Positions 18,379 through 27,053 of a DNA stretch of 64,000 nt are shown piece after piece. How positions within the stretch are numbered: position 1 is the stretch's first letter; each line of letters opens with the position of its first letter. The stretch is from CALBPI01 sp038531945 (GTDB taxonomy: Bacteria > Pseudomonadota > Gammaproteobacteria > Steroidobacterales > Woeseiaceae). Location of the stretch: positions 868,001 to 932,000 of the forward strand of contig JBCBBH010000001.1 in NCBI GenBank assembly GCA_038531945.1, read 5' to 3'. Below the pieces are notes generated by a model. That model saw only the letters and a list, made by a program, of their open reading frames with translations. It searched no databases and was not told the DNA's origin. Both the position numbers and the translations under genes were made by a program.

Positions 18379-20745
18379 TTATTTTACGGTAAGCGTAACC
18401 GACTGGAGTTCGGTAGAGCTATTGCCCACCATGATTTCGAATTCGCCCGGTTCGACGACTCGCTGCATGTCGCGATTGTAAAACGACAGCGATGACGGCG
18501 TAATGGGAAATCGCACAACGCGACTTTCGCCCGGAGCGAGCGAAACCCGCTCGAATCCGCGTAGTTGTTTGACCGGACGAGTGACGCTGCTCACCTTGTC
18601 GCGAATGTAGAGCTGCACAATCTCATCTGCTGCTACTTTTCCGGTGTTCGTGACGCGCGCGCTGACAGATGTTGTTCCATCTGGTGTTATCGCCGTCTCT
18701 GCCAGCGATGGCTCGGAGAGCGTAAAGGTCGAATAGCTCAACCCGAAACCAAACGCGTATAGCGGTTCTGCGGTAGTGAACGCGTAGCCGCGCTTCGCCG
18801 TCGGCTTGTGGTAGTAGAACGCGGGAATCTGACCAACCGTACGTGGCACCGTGACGGGCATCTTGCCACTGGGAACGACACGTCCGGTCAGCAAGTCGGC
18901 GATCGCCGTGCCGGTTTCCTGTCCGAGCAGCCAGGCATACAGGATGGCATCGAAGTGCTGCTCAACATCGGCTAGCGACAAGGGTCGACCCGACACAATC
19001 ACACCGACCATCGGGATGCCGCTTTCGGCCAGAGCCTCGACCAACTCAGTTTGTTCACCGATCAGGTTGATGCTGTCACGATCGCCCATGTGCGTTTCTG
19101 ACCACGCCTCGCGCGAAGTCGATTCGTCACCGCCGATCGCAAGAATGATCACATCGGCGCCCTGGACTGCCTCAACGGCTTGTCGAATAAGTCGACGGTT
19201 GGCTTCGGCATCCGCGAGTTCAACTTCATCGTCCCACCATGAGCGATTGTTGGTGAGTTCGACGCCCTTCGCATGCACGACCTCAGCATCATCACCGAAT
19301 TCGACGCGTATGCCGTCAAGTATGCTGACCGTCTGACGCGGCTCGTCCGAGTATCCACCGAGAACCGTGACGTCAGCGTTCGGACCAATCACTGCGATTC
19401 GGTCGATCGATCGTACGTCCAGCGGTAGCGTGTTAGCCGAGTTCTTGAGCAACACGGCGGCCTTGTGCGCCGCCTCTAAAGCGACAGCGCGAGCCTCTGC
19501 GTTGCCAGTGAGTGCATCGGCTTCGTTCGGGTCGGCGTAGGGGTCCAGAAATACGCCACCTCGATGCTTCATACGCAAAACGCGATCAACAGCTTGATCG
19601 ACTACCGACATCGCGAGCTCGCCAGACTCGAGCTGTGCCTTCATTGCGTAGAAGGCGACGCCGTCCGGCAACTCCATGTCGACACCGGATTCGAGCGACA
19701 ATGCACCAGCTTCGGCCAACGAGCCCACAATATGATGGCGGCGCTCGAGCTCGTTAATTGCAAAGTAGTCGGCCACGACGACACCGTCGAAACCCCATTC
19801 GCCGCGCAGAATCGTATTCAGCAACCACGGGTTAGCGTGCGAGGGGATGCCATCAATTTCGTTGTAGCTCGCCATCACGCTCGCAGCATTCGCTTCTTTG
19901 ACCGCGGCCTCGAACGGTGGGAAGAAGACCTCGCGTAGGACGCGTTCCGGTAGCTGCGCTGGCCCAACGTTCATGCCGGATTCGGGTTGGCCGTGCCCGG
20001 TCATGTGCTTTAGCGTCGCGAGCACTTTGTCCTCGGGTATTCGTTCGCCCCGGCCCTGGAAGCCATGAACGGCAGCGACGCTCAGTCGACTGACGAGAAA
20101 CGGATCTTCTCCGAAGGTTTCTTCGATCCGGCCCCAGCGTGGGTCGAGCGCAACATCGACAACGGGAGAGAGCACGTGATGCACGCCACGCACGCGGATC
20201 TCGCGAGCCGTGATCGAATACACCCGCTCAATGAGCTCGGGATCGAATGTGCTGGCCAACGCGATTGCCTGGGGGAACGACGTTGCGTAGCGACCCTGGA
20301 ATCCGTGCAGACCTTCTTCATGGAATAGAGTCGGGATGCCAAGGCGGGTTTCTTGGATCATCCAGCGTTGTATCGCGTTCGTGAGTTCAACAGTCTCACC
20401 GGGTGTCCGAGCAGAAAGCCGGCGAACGACGGTCGAGTCGTTGACGTCCGTTCTTTCGCGATCCGATTCGAGGCCAATCGTGTCCTGTGGACGCGCGATG
20501 CAACCGACGCCGTGCGGAAACGTGTCACGCATCAGTTTCGGCGAAAAGTCGCCGTTGTCATCAAGAACCTTCGCCTTCTCGAACCAGATGCAGGTCAGTT
20601 GGGCGAGCTTCTCGTCCAGCGTCATGCGCTGAACCAGTTCGGTGGTATCGAGAACGGCATCCGCCGCTGGATCAGCATCGACAGATGGGCCGAAACCGAG
20701 TGCGATGACGCACCCCGTCAATAGCGAAAACCTAAGCGCATTCAT
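18379..20745 (-). CDS. GH3 family beta-glycosidase (beta-glucosidase/beta-xylosidase type)
   Basis: A 788-residue exported glycoside hydrolase of family 3. After a signal peptide (GPSVDA) comes the N-terminal barrel, with HEEGLHGF, GRIEETFGEDPFL, LATLKHMTGHG and the nucleophile region GVVVADYFAI. Next is the alpha/beta domain (IAVIGPNAD, GVELTNN). A fibronectin-III-like C-terminal domain follows from about residue 680 (GYAFTTAEPLYAFGFGLSY onward). The shorter start at 20745 is used because the signal peptide follows directly; the extra 43 codons upstream run through the hairpin and operator region. In this locus a beta-xylosidase role is plausible. GH3 enzymes are too varied for the sequence alone to decide. 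Confidence 0.9.
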   Translation of the reverse strand: MNALRFSLLTGCVIALGFGPSVDADPAADAVLDTTELVQRMTLDEKLAQLTCIWFEKAKVLDDNGDFSPKLMRDTFPHGVGCIARPQDTIGLESDRERTDVNDSTVVRRLSARTPGETVELTNAIQRWMIQETRLGIPTLFHEEGLHGFQGRYATSFPQAIALASTFDPELIERVYSITAREIRVRGVHHVLSPVVDVALDPRWGRIEETFGEDPFLVSRLSVAAVHGFQGRGERIPEDKVLATLKHMTGHGQPESGMNVGPAQLPERVLREVFFPPFEAAVKEANAASVMASYNEIDGIPSHANPWLLNTILRGEWGFDGVVVADYFAINELERRHHIVGSLAEAGALSLESGVDMELPDGVAFYAMKAQLESGELAMSVVDQAVDRVLRMKHRGGVFLDPYADPNEADALTGNAEARAVALEAAHKAAVLLKNSANTLPLDVRSIDRIAVIGPNADVTVLGGYSDEPRQTVSILDGIRVEFGDDAEVVHAKGVELTNNRSWWDDEVELADAEANRRLIRQAVEAVQGADVIILAIGGDESTSREAWSETHMGDRDSINLIGEQTELVEALAESGIPMVGVIVSGRPLSLADVEQHFDAILYAWLLGQETGTAIADLLTGRVVPSGKMPVTVPRTVGQIPAFYYHKPTAKRGYAFTTAEPLYAFGFGLSYSTFTLSEPSLAETAITPDGTTSVSARVTNTGKVAADEIVQLYIRDKVSSVTRPVKQLRGFERVSLAPGESRVVRFPITPSSLSFYNRDMQRVVEPGEFEIMVGNSSTELQSVTLTVK

Positions 20746-20781
20746 GGTGTTCTGTCGTGCCCCCACGCGACCAAGACCTGA

Positions 20782-20808
20782 CAGCTGGCGCGGGAATCGC
20801 GCCAGCTG
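20782..20808 (-). other. Perfect 11-bp stem hairpin in the GH3 leader
   Basis: CAGCTGGCGCG and CGCGCCAGCTG flank a five-base loop (GGAAT). It lies between the putative LacI operator at 20841-20854 and the GH3 start at 20745, so it would be in the 5' untranslated leader of the GH3-MFS message. No T-run follows on the minus strand, which argues against a plain terminator. It may stabilise the message or weakly separate it from lacI transcription. Confidence 0.5.
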
Positions 20809-20840
20809 GCTGATACGAAGGTGCCAGCTTTGAATTGAGA

Positions 20841-20854
20841 TGTAAACGATTACA
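20841..20854. promoter_or_regulatory. Putative LacI-family operator upstream of GH3-MFS
   Basis: TGTAAACGATTACA is a near-palindrome with a central CG, differing at one symmetric pair from the perfect site at 22055-22070. It lies about 90 bp upstream of the GH3 start and just past the lacI stop codon. The natural reading is that the LacI protein encoded at 20901-21926 represses GH3-MFS from here. Confidence 0.65.
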
Positions 20855-20874
20855 GCAAGAAACCAATGTACCAC

Positions 20875-20894
20875 CCGGTCGGATCGGCGACCGG
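20875..20894 (-). terminator. Hairpin just after the lacI stop codon
   Basis: CCGGTCG and CGACCGG form a 7-bp stem around a six-base loop, beginning a few bases beyond the lacI stop. There is no clear T-run after it on the minus strand, so as an intrinsic terminator it would be weak. Confidence 0.3.
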
Positions 20895-20900
20895 TTACTG

Positions 20901-21926
20901 CTATGACCTTGGTGCGGCGACGGACTGTCGCACGACAAGCTGGTGCGGGAGGATCTCGTTCTGACTCGATGCAGGTCGACCGTTTTCAATCTCCGAGCAG
21001 AGTCGGTAGATCGCCCGCTCACCGATAGCCTCTGCAGGCTGGCCAATGGTGGTGAGCGGTGGATCACTAACCTCGGCATATCGCATGTCGTCAAAGCCGA
21101 TGATCGAAAGATCATCAGGCACAAGCAATCCGGCGAGCTTTGCTTCGTGTAGTGCACCGATCGCCATTTCATCGTTGGCGCAAAAGACCGCCGTTGGAGC
21201 GGGGCGCTGGTCGAGCAATGCGCGCATCGCGCTGCGCGCGCCATCGATGCTGAGTTCGCCGTTGACGATCCAGCCTTGCTGCACTTCGATGCCGGCATCG
21301 TCTATCGCCTTACGGTATCCAAGCTCTCGGTCTTTCGTCAGCAAAGATGCGGCCTGGCCGGTGATCATGCCGACACGCGAATGCCCTTTATCCAGCAGGA
21401 ATTGGGTTGCCTCAATCGCAGCAGCAACGTTGTCGATGTGTACGCTTGAGAATTCGGCAAGTTCAGGGGCAACGGTTTCGCAGCCCACGACGATCGGCAA
21501 CCGCCGTTGACTGTGCGTCGATAAAATTTCTGTTCCAAATGGAGACAGGCTGGCAAGCAGCAACATGCCATCCATTTGTTTGGACACCAACATCGCACCA
21601 ATTTCATCTGCAGTCATTGTATTGAGCTGAGTCTCTTCGATGACAATTGAGTAGCCCTTGGCCTTTGCTGCCTTTCGTATGCCGCGCATCACGCGAGAGA
21701 AGAATGGATCGCCTACGGACGGCAGCACGACCATAATCATATTGGTCCGACCGCGTCGGAAAGACTGCGCCAGCGTGTTCGGCGAGTAGCCGGTTGTTCG
21801 GATCGCTTGCTGAACCTTGACCCGCGTCTTTTCAGTGACCTTCTCCGGATTGTTGACGCACCGCGAAACGGTGGCAGTAGAAACTCCGGCCAGCCTTGCG
21901 ACTTCCTTGATTGAGACAGCGTTCAT
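20901..21926 (-). CDS. LacI-family transcriptional repressor of the xylose/GH3 locus
   Basis: A 341-residue LacI/GalR regulator. The N-terminal helix-turn-helix and hinge (SIKEVARLAGVSTATVSRCV, then SPNTLAQSFRRG) occupy residues 5-60. The rest is a periplasmic-binding-protein-like effector domain (MIMVVLPSVGDPFFSRV, IIGFDDMRYAEVSDPPLTTI). It lies between GH3-MFS and xylBA. Sites with the LacI-type core TGTAAACG are present on both sides (20841-20854 and 22055-22070), so it probably represses GH3-MFS, xylBA and itself until a sugar such as xylose binds. The effector is inferred from context. Confidence 0.92.
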   Translation of the reverse strand: MNAVSIKEVARLAGVSTATVSRCVNNPEKVTEKTRVKVQQAIRTTGYSPNTLAQSFRRGRTNMIMVVLPSVGDPFFSRVMRGIRKAAKAKGYSIVIEETQLNTMTADEIGAMLVSKQMDGMLLLASLSPFGTEILSTHSQRRLPIVVGCETVAPELAEFSSVHIDNVAAAIEATQFLLDKGHSRVGMITGQAASLLTKDRELGYRKAIDDAGIEVQQGWIVNGELSIDGARSAMRALLDQRPAPTAVFCANDEMAIGALHEAKLAGLLVPDDLSIIGFDDMRYAEVSDPPLTTIGQPAEAIGERAIYRLCSEIENGRPASSQNEILPHQLVVRQSVAAPRS

Positions 21927-22054
21927 GCTGGTGTCTGTGTGTCTTTGGTCGTGATATTGCCTGAACTCATTCGAGACTATCGCAGACTATTCACGCGTGC
22001 ACGTAAGGGCGTGTTTCTGAGCGATTAACAGTATGAACGCCTCCGAGAACCAAA

Positions 22055-22070
22055 TTGTAAACGTTTACAA
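22055..22070. promoter_or_regulatory. Perfect LacI-type operator between lacI and xylB
   Basis: TTGTAAACGTTTACAA is a perfect 16-bp palindrome with the central CG typical of LacI/GalR operators. It sits about 130 bp upstream of the lacI start and about 135 bp upstream of xylB, in a good position to control both divergent promoters. The related, less perfect site before GH3 supports one regulon. Confidence 0.75.
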
Positions 22071-22206
22071 ATTTGTGTTAGAACGAGAAACTCTTTGGGG
22101 GAAACGCCGATTTGGGGTCATGGCTCACTTTGCGAATCACAACGATGATTGACGTCTTGCGAGTGTCATTCGGCAGGCAGTGTTCTCAGCATCGAGCTTC
22201 GCCGAA

Positions 22207-23688
22207 ATGAAGACTGTCGTTGGGATTGATCTTGGTACGCAGCATCTCAAAGTCGCGTTTTACGATTTCACGGCGCATCGTGTGGTCGCCAGTGAAAGCG
22301 CTGCACTCGATATTCACCTGGGAGAGCAGGGCGAGGCGGAGCAAAAGGCACTTTGGTGGGTCGAGGCGCTGCGCCGAGCGCTGCAGCAGGTCGACTCTGA
22401 TGTTCGCGCGAGCGCCGTGGGTATCGGCGTATCAGGCCAGCAGCATGGTTTCGTTGCGCTCGATGATTCAGGTGAAGTGCTCGCCCCGGTGAAGCTGTGG
22501 TGTGATACCTCGACCGAGCGTGAATGCGAGTTGATCACAGATGCGTTTGGTGGCGTTGATCAATGTATTGAAAAAGTCGGCAATCCGATTCTGCCCGGGT
22601 ACACCGCACCCAAAGTCAGGTGGCTGCGGGACTCGCACCCGAATCTCTACGAGAAGCTCAGCACCATTCTGCTGCCACACGACTATCTGAATTTCGTTTT
22701 GACCGGGGAACGTTGTATGGAAGCAGGTGATGCTTCGGGTACTGGGTTTCTCGACGTTCGAAATCGGACGTGGTCCGAACCGATGCTGCGCGCGATTGAT
22801 CCCGATCGGGATCTGCTGGCCTGTTTGCCGGAAATTCGTACCAGGAACGAAGCGATCGGGGTCCTGCAATCGAAGGCGGCTGACGATCTGGGTCTACCTG
22901 CTGGCATCCCTGTCGCGGTGGGCGGCGGCGACAACATGATGGGAGCGATCGGCACAGGCAATGTTCGGCCTGGTTCTCTAACAATGAGTCTAGGAACCTC
23001 AGGTACGGTGTATGCCTTTTCGGAGACACCGGTGATTGATCCCAGCGGCAGCATTGCAGCGTTTTGCTCGTCCACCGATGGTTGGCTGCCACTGCTGTGT
23101 ACGATGAATTGCACCGTCAGTACCGAGTTGATGCGCAAGTTACTCAACGCAGATATCGCGAGTTTCGAGGCACAGATCGGAGCGGCCAACCGAGGTGCGG
23201 ATGGCATTATCACCGTGCCGTTCTTCAACGGCGAACGAACCCCCAATCTTCCACAGGCCAAGGGTGTGCTCGTTGGTCTGGATAGCCTGAACGTACGCAG
23301 CGAAAACCTACTGCGTTCCGCCGTTGAGGGGGCGACGTTTGCACTCAAGTTCGGCATTGATGCGCTTGGCAAGCTTGGGACCGAAGCCACCGAAATCATT
23401 GCCACCGGGGGTGGTGCCAACAGCCCGACTTGGCGCCAAATCATTGCGGATGTCTGCAACGCACCGGTCGTCGTTCCGAGTAACGATGAGGGCGCTGCTT
23501 TTGGCGCAGCTTTGCAGGCGCTATCGATCGTCGAGCAAGAAAGCGATGTGTCGGCCATCGTTGAGCACCACGTGCACTACGAGAAAGAAAAGGGTGTTGA
23601 GCCCAGTTCCACGTCGTCGCACTTCTACGAGGAAGTCTATTCGGAGTATCAGCGAGCGGTCGCGCAAACCGCCGCACTCTACGAATGA
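22207..23688 (+). CDS. xylB: Xylulokinase
   Basis: A 493-residue FGGY-family sugar kinase that phosphorylates D-xylulose in the cytoplasm. It shows the N-terminal phosphate loop (VVGIDLGTQHLKVAFYD), SGQQHGFVALD, the GDASGTGFLD region, TMSLGTSGTVYA and the C-terminal IIATGGGANSPTWRQIIADV. The start at 22207 places the conserved VVGIDLGT right after the initiator; an in-frame GTG at 22180 would add nine residues. The gene is 25 bp ahead of xylose isomerase, which makes the xylulokinase assignment firm among FGGY kinases. It is probably repressed through the operator at 22055-22070. Confidence 0.93.
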   Translation: MKTVVGIDLGTQHLKVAFYDFTAHRVVASESAALDIHLGEQGEAEQKALWWVEALRRALQQVDSDVRASAVGIGVSGQQHGFVALDDSGEVLAPVKLWCDTSTERECELITDAFGGVDQCIEKVGNPILPGYTAPKVRWLRDSHPNLYEKLSTILLPHDYLNFVLTGERCMEAGDASGTGFLDVRNRTWSEPMLRAIDPDRDLLACLPEIRTRNEAIGVLQSKAADDLGLPAGIPVAVGGGDNMMGAIGTGNVRPGSLTMSLGTSGTVYAFSETPVIDPSGSIAAFCSSTDGWLPLLCTMNCTVSTELMRKLLNADIASFEAQIGAANRGADGIITVPFFNGERTPNLPQAKGVLVGLDSLNVRSENLLRSAVEGATFALKFGIDALGKLGTEATEIIATGGGANSPTWRQIIADVCNAPVVVPSNDEGAAFGAALQALSIVEQESDVSAIVEHHVHYEKEKGVEPSSTSSHFYEEVYSEYQRAVAQTAALYE

Positions 23689-23713
23689 CTGATAATACGA
23701 GTAAGAGAACATC

Positions 23714-25063
23714 ATGAGCAGAACGGTATTCACAGGCGGCACAACATTCTTTGAGGGTATCGATGCCATCGGTTACGAGGGGCCGGACTCCGACAACCGT
23801 TTGGCGTTCAAAGCGTACGATCCAACGCGCGTTGTCGCGGGAAAGACGCTCGAGGAGCACCTCAGATTCGCGGTGTGCTACTGGCATACCTTTTGCGGCA
23901 CAGGGCTTGACCCGTTTGGCCCGGGCACCCGCGTGTTTCCGTGGGATGCGTCGAGCGATTCGATGACTGCGGCTATGCACAAACTCGATGCGGCGTTCGA
24001 ATTCTTCAGCAAACTGGGTGTGCCGTACTACTGTTTCCACGATGTCGATATGGCACCCGAAGGTGCGAGCGTCAATGCGTCAGAAGCGAACCTTGAAACG
24101 ATGGTCGATGCCGCGTTCGAACGTCAGCAGGCCACCGGGATGAAGCTGCTGTGGGGGACCGCGAATCTGTTCTCGCATCCCCGTTACATGAATGGTGCAT
24201 CAACCAATCCGAATTTCAACGTCGTCGCCAGAGCAGGCGCACAAGTGAAGGCGATGCTCGATGCGACCGTGCGGCTCGGTGGCGAGAACTACGTCTTCTG
24301 GGGTGGCCGAGAAGGCTACAGCTGCCTGCAAACCACCGATACCCGCCGCGAGCTAGAGCACATGGCGCGATTCCTGGAGATGGCCCGAGACTACGGGCGC
24401 TCGATAGGATTCAAGGGTACGTTTCTGATCGAACCGAAACCAATGGAGCCGATGCACCACCAATACGATTTCGATTCTCAAACCGTCATCGGATTCCTGC
24501 GTCATCACGGCCTAGCCGATGACTTTAAGCTGAACATCGAGGCTAACCACGCAACGTTGGCCGGTCACACGTTTGCGCACGACCTCAGAATGGCAGCCGA
24601 TGCCAATATGCTCGGGTCGATCGACGCGAATCGGGGGAATCCGCAAAATGGTTGGGACACGGATCAATTCCCGACGGATCTGTATGACACAGTGCACGCC
24701 ATGATGGTTGTTCTCGAAGCGGGCGGGCTAGGTTCAGGTGGGTTGAACTTCGATGCGAAAGCGCGACGCGAGTCCACAGATCTTGAGGATTTGTTTATCG
24801 CGCACATCGGCGGTATGGACGCCTTCGCTCGCGGTCTGATTATCGCCGACCGGATTCTCAACGACCCTCGTAGTCGCGAACTGAGGTTCGGGCGCTACAC
24901 AAGTTTCGATTCTGGTCCTGGTAAGGAGTTCGAGGATGGCGCGCTCGACCTAATCGGGCTTCGCGTTCTGGCGATCGGGATGGATGAACCCGAAACAATC
25001 AGCGGTCGACAGGAGTTGATGGAAAACATCATCAACGATCATCTGATGCGCGGGATCGGCTGA
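23714..25063 (+). CDS. xylA: Xylose isomerase
   Basis: A 449-residue class II xylose isomerase converting D-xylose to D-xylulose. Metal and substrate motifs are clear: HTFCGTGLDPFG, VFWGGREGYSCL, LIEPKPMEPMHHQYDFD, NIEANHATLAGHTFAHDL and GSIDANRGNPQNGWDTDQFP. The length is normal for the class. It lies directly after xylB in one operon and supplies the kinase with its substrate. The order xylB-xylA is reversed relative to Escherichia coli but common elsewhere. Confidence 0.96.
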   Translation: MSRTVFTGGTTFFEGIDAIGYEGPDSDNRLAFKAYDPTRVVAGKTLEEHLRFAVCYWHTFCGTGLDPFGPGTRVFPWDASSDSMTAAMHKLDAAFEFFSKLGVPYYCFHDVDMAPEGASVNASEANLETMVDAAFERQQATGMKLLWGTANLFSHPRYMNGASTNPNFNVVARAGAQVKAMLDATVRLGGENYVFWGGREGYSCLQTTDTRRELEHMARFLEMARDYGRSIGFKGTFLIEPKPMEPMHHQYDFDSQTVIGFLRHHGLADDFKLNIEANHATLAGHTFAHDLRMAADANMLGSIDANRGNPQNGWDTDQFPTDLYDTVHAMMVVLEAGGLGSGGLNFDAKARRESTDLEDLFIAHIGGMDAFARGLIIADRILNDPRSRELRFGRYTSFDSGPGKEFEDGALDLIGLRVLAIGMDEPETISGRQELMENIINDHLMRGIG

Positions 25064-25238
25064 CAGGCGACTCGACTCGCCGTCTATCGCGACATTGGTG
25101 GGTAAGGTCGAGCACCTTCGCTGACACGAACGATCGGTTCATGAGGTCAAAGCGGGAGTGTTAGCTTTTGACCGATAAGAGACGCTCGCGCTGCACGGTT
25201 CAATAAGAATAAATCAATAACTAACGCGAGCGGTTAAA

Positions 25239-25268
25239 TTGACATGCTATACGTCATTGACGTATTAT
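25239..25268 (+). promoter_or_regulatory. Promoter with embedded palindrome for the toxin-antitoxin operon
   Basis: A -35 box TTGACA (25239-25244) and a -10 box TATTAT (25263-25268) are separated by 18 bp. Between and overlapping them is a perfect inverted repeat, ATACGTCA-T-TGACGTAT (25249-25265). The toxin GTG follows at 25276, so the leader is very short. The palindrome is a likely binding site for the helix-turn-helix antitoxin, giving the autorepression usual in this class. Confidence 0.72.
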
Positions 25269-25275
25269 CCTCTTT

Positions 25276-25593
25276 GTGAGCTACCGTCTATTCATTGAAT
25301 CGCATGTCTTCACCAAGTACGTCGGCGATTATTTGGACGATGAGCAATATTCTGCTTTACAAGTTCACATGTTGGAGCACCCCAAAGCAGGCCCTGTCAT
25401 TCGTGGCTCAGGCGGTGTGCGAAAGCTCCGATGGAGCGTCAGTGGCAAGGGCAAAAGCGGCGGCGTACGAGTGATTTATTATGTTCCAGACGGGGACTCG
25501 TTCTGGATGTTAACGATCTACGGCAAAGGTGATATGGATAGTATTCCTGGACCGATGCTGAAGAAAATCAAAGAGGCGATGAGCAATGGCTAA
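25276..25593 (+). CDS. RelE/HigB-type toxin
   Basis: A 105-residue protein of the RelE/ParE/HigB fold, which in characterised members cleaves mRNA at the ribosome. The stretch GGVRKLRWSVSGKGKSGGVR followed by VIYYV is the typical core, and LTIYGKGD near the C-terminus is the usual final strand. It starts with GTG at 25276, seven bases after the -10 box, and overlaps the antitoxin gene by 8 bp. Toxin-first order is the HigBA arrangement. Confidence 0.85.
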   Translation: MSYRLFIESHVFTKYVGDYLDDEQYSALQVHMLEHPKAGPVIRGSGGVRKLRWSVSGKGKSGGVRVIYYVPDGDSFWMLTIYGKGDMDSIPGPMLKKIKEAMSNG

Positions 25594-25867
25594 GCGGGAT
25601 ATCGGACAAGAGATTCTAGACTCGATAAACGAAATCAAGGCCGGTGATGTAGGTCGCGTACATGTCTATCTCACGCCTGAGCAAATCAAAGCTGTACGAG
25701 AAAAGGTGGGCGTATCCCAGAGTGCGTTTGCTGCGATGTTGAACGTCTCGATTCGCACATTACAGGAATGGGAGCAAGGACGACGTCAACCAAATGGACC
25801 GGCCCGCTCATTGCTTGCCGTGGCGGCAAAACGACCCGATGTCATTCAGGAAGTGTTCGCTGCCTAG
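25586..25867 (+). CDS. HigA/NadS-type antitoxin with helix-turn-helix
   Basis: A 93-residue DNA-binding antitoxin. The Xre-like helix-turn-helix covers about 42-82 (LTPEQIKAVREKVGVSQSAF, then LNVSIRTLQEWEQGRRQPNG), and the N-terminal ~35 residues (RDIGQEILDSINEIKAG) would wrap the toxin. It starts within the toxin gene and would autorepress at the palindrome 25249-25265. The pair probably stabilises this accessory patch. Confidence 0.87.
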   Translation: MAKRDIGQEILDSINEIKAGDVGRVHVYLTPEQIKAVREKVGVSQSAFAAMLNVSIRTLQEWEQGRRQPNGPARSLLAVAAKRPDVIQEVFAA

Positions 25868-25882
25868 CTGCACCCTATCCAG

Positions 25883-25899
25883 CCGTCCGCTTCTGGCCG
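25883..25899 (+). repeat. 17-bp intergenic repeat, copy 1
   Basis: CCGTCCGCTTCTGGCCG lies just after the antitoxin stop. An identical copy is at 27407-27423 and a partial match (GCTGCTTCTGGCCGA) at 27120-27134. Similar sequences are scattered between genes in many gammaproteobacteria as I recall, with no settled function. Confidence 0.6.
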
Positions 25900-25982
25900 G
25901 ATCGAGAAACAAACCGACCGTCAGCTATACTCACGGCTGTTGACCCAAAGCTGCAATTGGCGAGTAGTGATACATTCAGAAT

Positions 25983-26291
25983 ATGTCTGAATTCATAGAA
26001 CCATGGGAAGCCCCTATGGACGACCAGCAAAGTCAGCACTTTCAGGACGAATTGCAGCGCGAGATAGCGCAGGATCACATTCTTTCTGGATTGACGGTTC
26101 GAACTCTCGCATACCGTGTTGATAGAGATGACGTTGCGTTCATCGTTGACGGTGGTCCCCGTGTGGCCGTTGTTCACCTGACCTATTCGGTCGAGACAAC
26201 GCCCGACTGGCCTACCACTAAGTTCTACGATTCCGTTGAAGAGTTCCTAAGGAATCGGATGAAGCCTGATCACGAAGAGTATGTGCTTTGA
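25983..26291 (+). CDS. Conserved hypothetical protein, 102 residues
   Basis: A small soluble protein of unknown function, with no signal peptide. The core (DDVAFIVDGGPRVAVVHLTY, then a tryptophan-proline step TPDWPTTKFYDS) looks like a widespread small family often annotated only as hypothetical. An alternative start is ATG at 26017, since the first eleven residues look less family-like. It is flanked by the 17-bp repeats and follows the toxin-antitoxin pair, so it may be cargo of this accessory patch. Confidence 0.7.
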   Translation: MSEFIEPWEAPMDDQQSQHFQDELQREIAQDHILSGLTVRTLAYRVDRDDVAFIVDGGPRVAVVHLTYSVETTPDWPTTKFYDSVEEFLRNRMKPDHEEYVL

Positions 26292-26444
26292 CTGCCCGTA
26301 GTTGGCCGTGAATCGACACCCAGTTGACCTTTGCTGTGCTGACGGTTGGTGACTCAAAGTAGTCGTTCACGAGTTTTGGGTCCAGGATCGATATCGAACC
26401 AGATACGTCGTGGCCACGAGTCATCTTGAGGAGATGTTGATCTA

Positions 26445-27053
26445 GTGCGTCCTGCTTATTCTGTTTCCGCCAGATATCTGAGCAGCAACGATTCATCTGA
26501 CACGGAATTGTTGGATGCAATGAGCGCGCTCACTTGCTTCACCGAGTGGTCACGCGAAATCGGCGTTGATGCGCGAACCTCTTTCACGGACCCGGCCCTA
26601 CAGCAAGCACACTGGGACAACATGCGGGCATTTGGAAAGAAGCACGGACGTTTTGGTCGAATAAGGCGACTTTTCGGCAAAGAAGAAGCATCTCCAGAAT
26701 CTGATTTGATCGACTTGTTCAATTCCGCGAAATCCGTCAAGAGCCATCATCTCGATGGGTTTTCTAGTATTCAGGATTTCTTGGTGGACTCACTTAAGAT
26801 GCTCGATCAAAGATCGACGGAACTATACGCTCATGGCCGGCTAACTCGGCACAAGCTGTCCATCTCAAGGTGGGACGGCACTTGGAAGAGCTATTCTGCT
26901 TTCCTAGAACTGTACAGGTACGACGACCTCGCACTGACAATAATAGTCACACTGTTGTCGGTAGAGGCTTTCGACGACAGGCAGTTGAGGAAGGTTGGCA
27001 ATACGACTATGGATGAACTTGAAATGAGCCGCCGATTCGAGCGAATTCCTTAG
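26445..27053 (+). CDS. Hypothetical protein, 202 residues
   Basis: An open reading frame from a GTG, with AGGAGA about a dozen bases upstream. I do not recognise a family. It appears soluble, charged and mostly helical, with no signal peptide or membrane segment. If the GTG is not used, ATG at 26520 would give about 177 residues. Codon and residue make-up looks protein-like on this strand, but the support is weaker than for its neighbours. Confidence 0.45.
   Translation: MRPAYSVSARYLSSNDSSDTELLDAMSALTCFTEWSREIGVDARTSFTDPALQQAHWDNMRAFGKKHGRFGRIRRLFGKEEASPESDLIDLFNSAKSVKSHHLDGFSSIQDFLVDSLKMLDQRSTELYAHGRLTRHKLSISRWDGTWKSYSAFLELYRYDDLALTIIVTLLSVEAFDDRQLRKVGNTTMDELEMSRRFERIP

Noticed and set aside
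22683..23558. A 291-codon minus-strand frame
   Set aside because: It is antisense to xylulokinase, whose motifs are unmistakable; it is rich in Ser, Pro and Ala from the complement of conserved codons.
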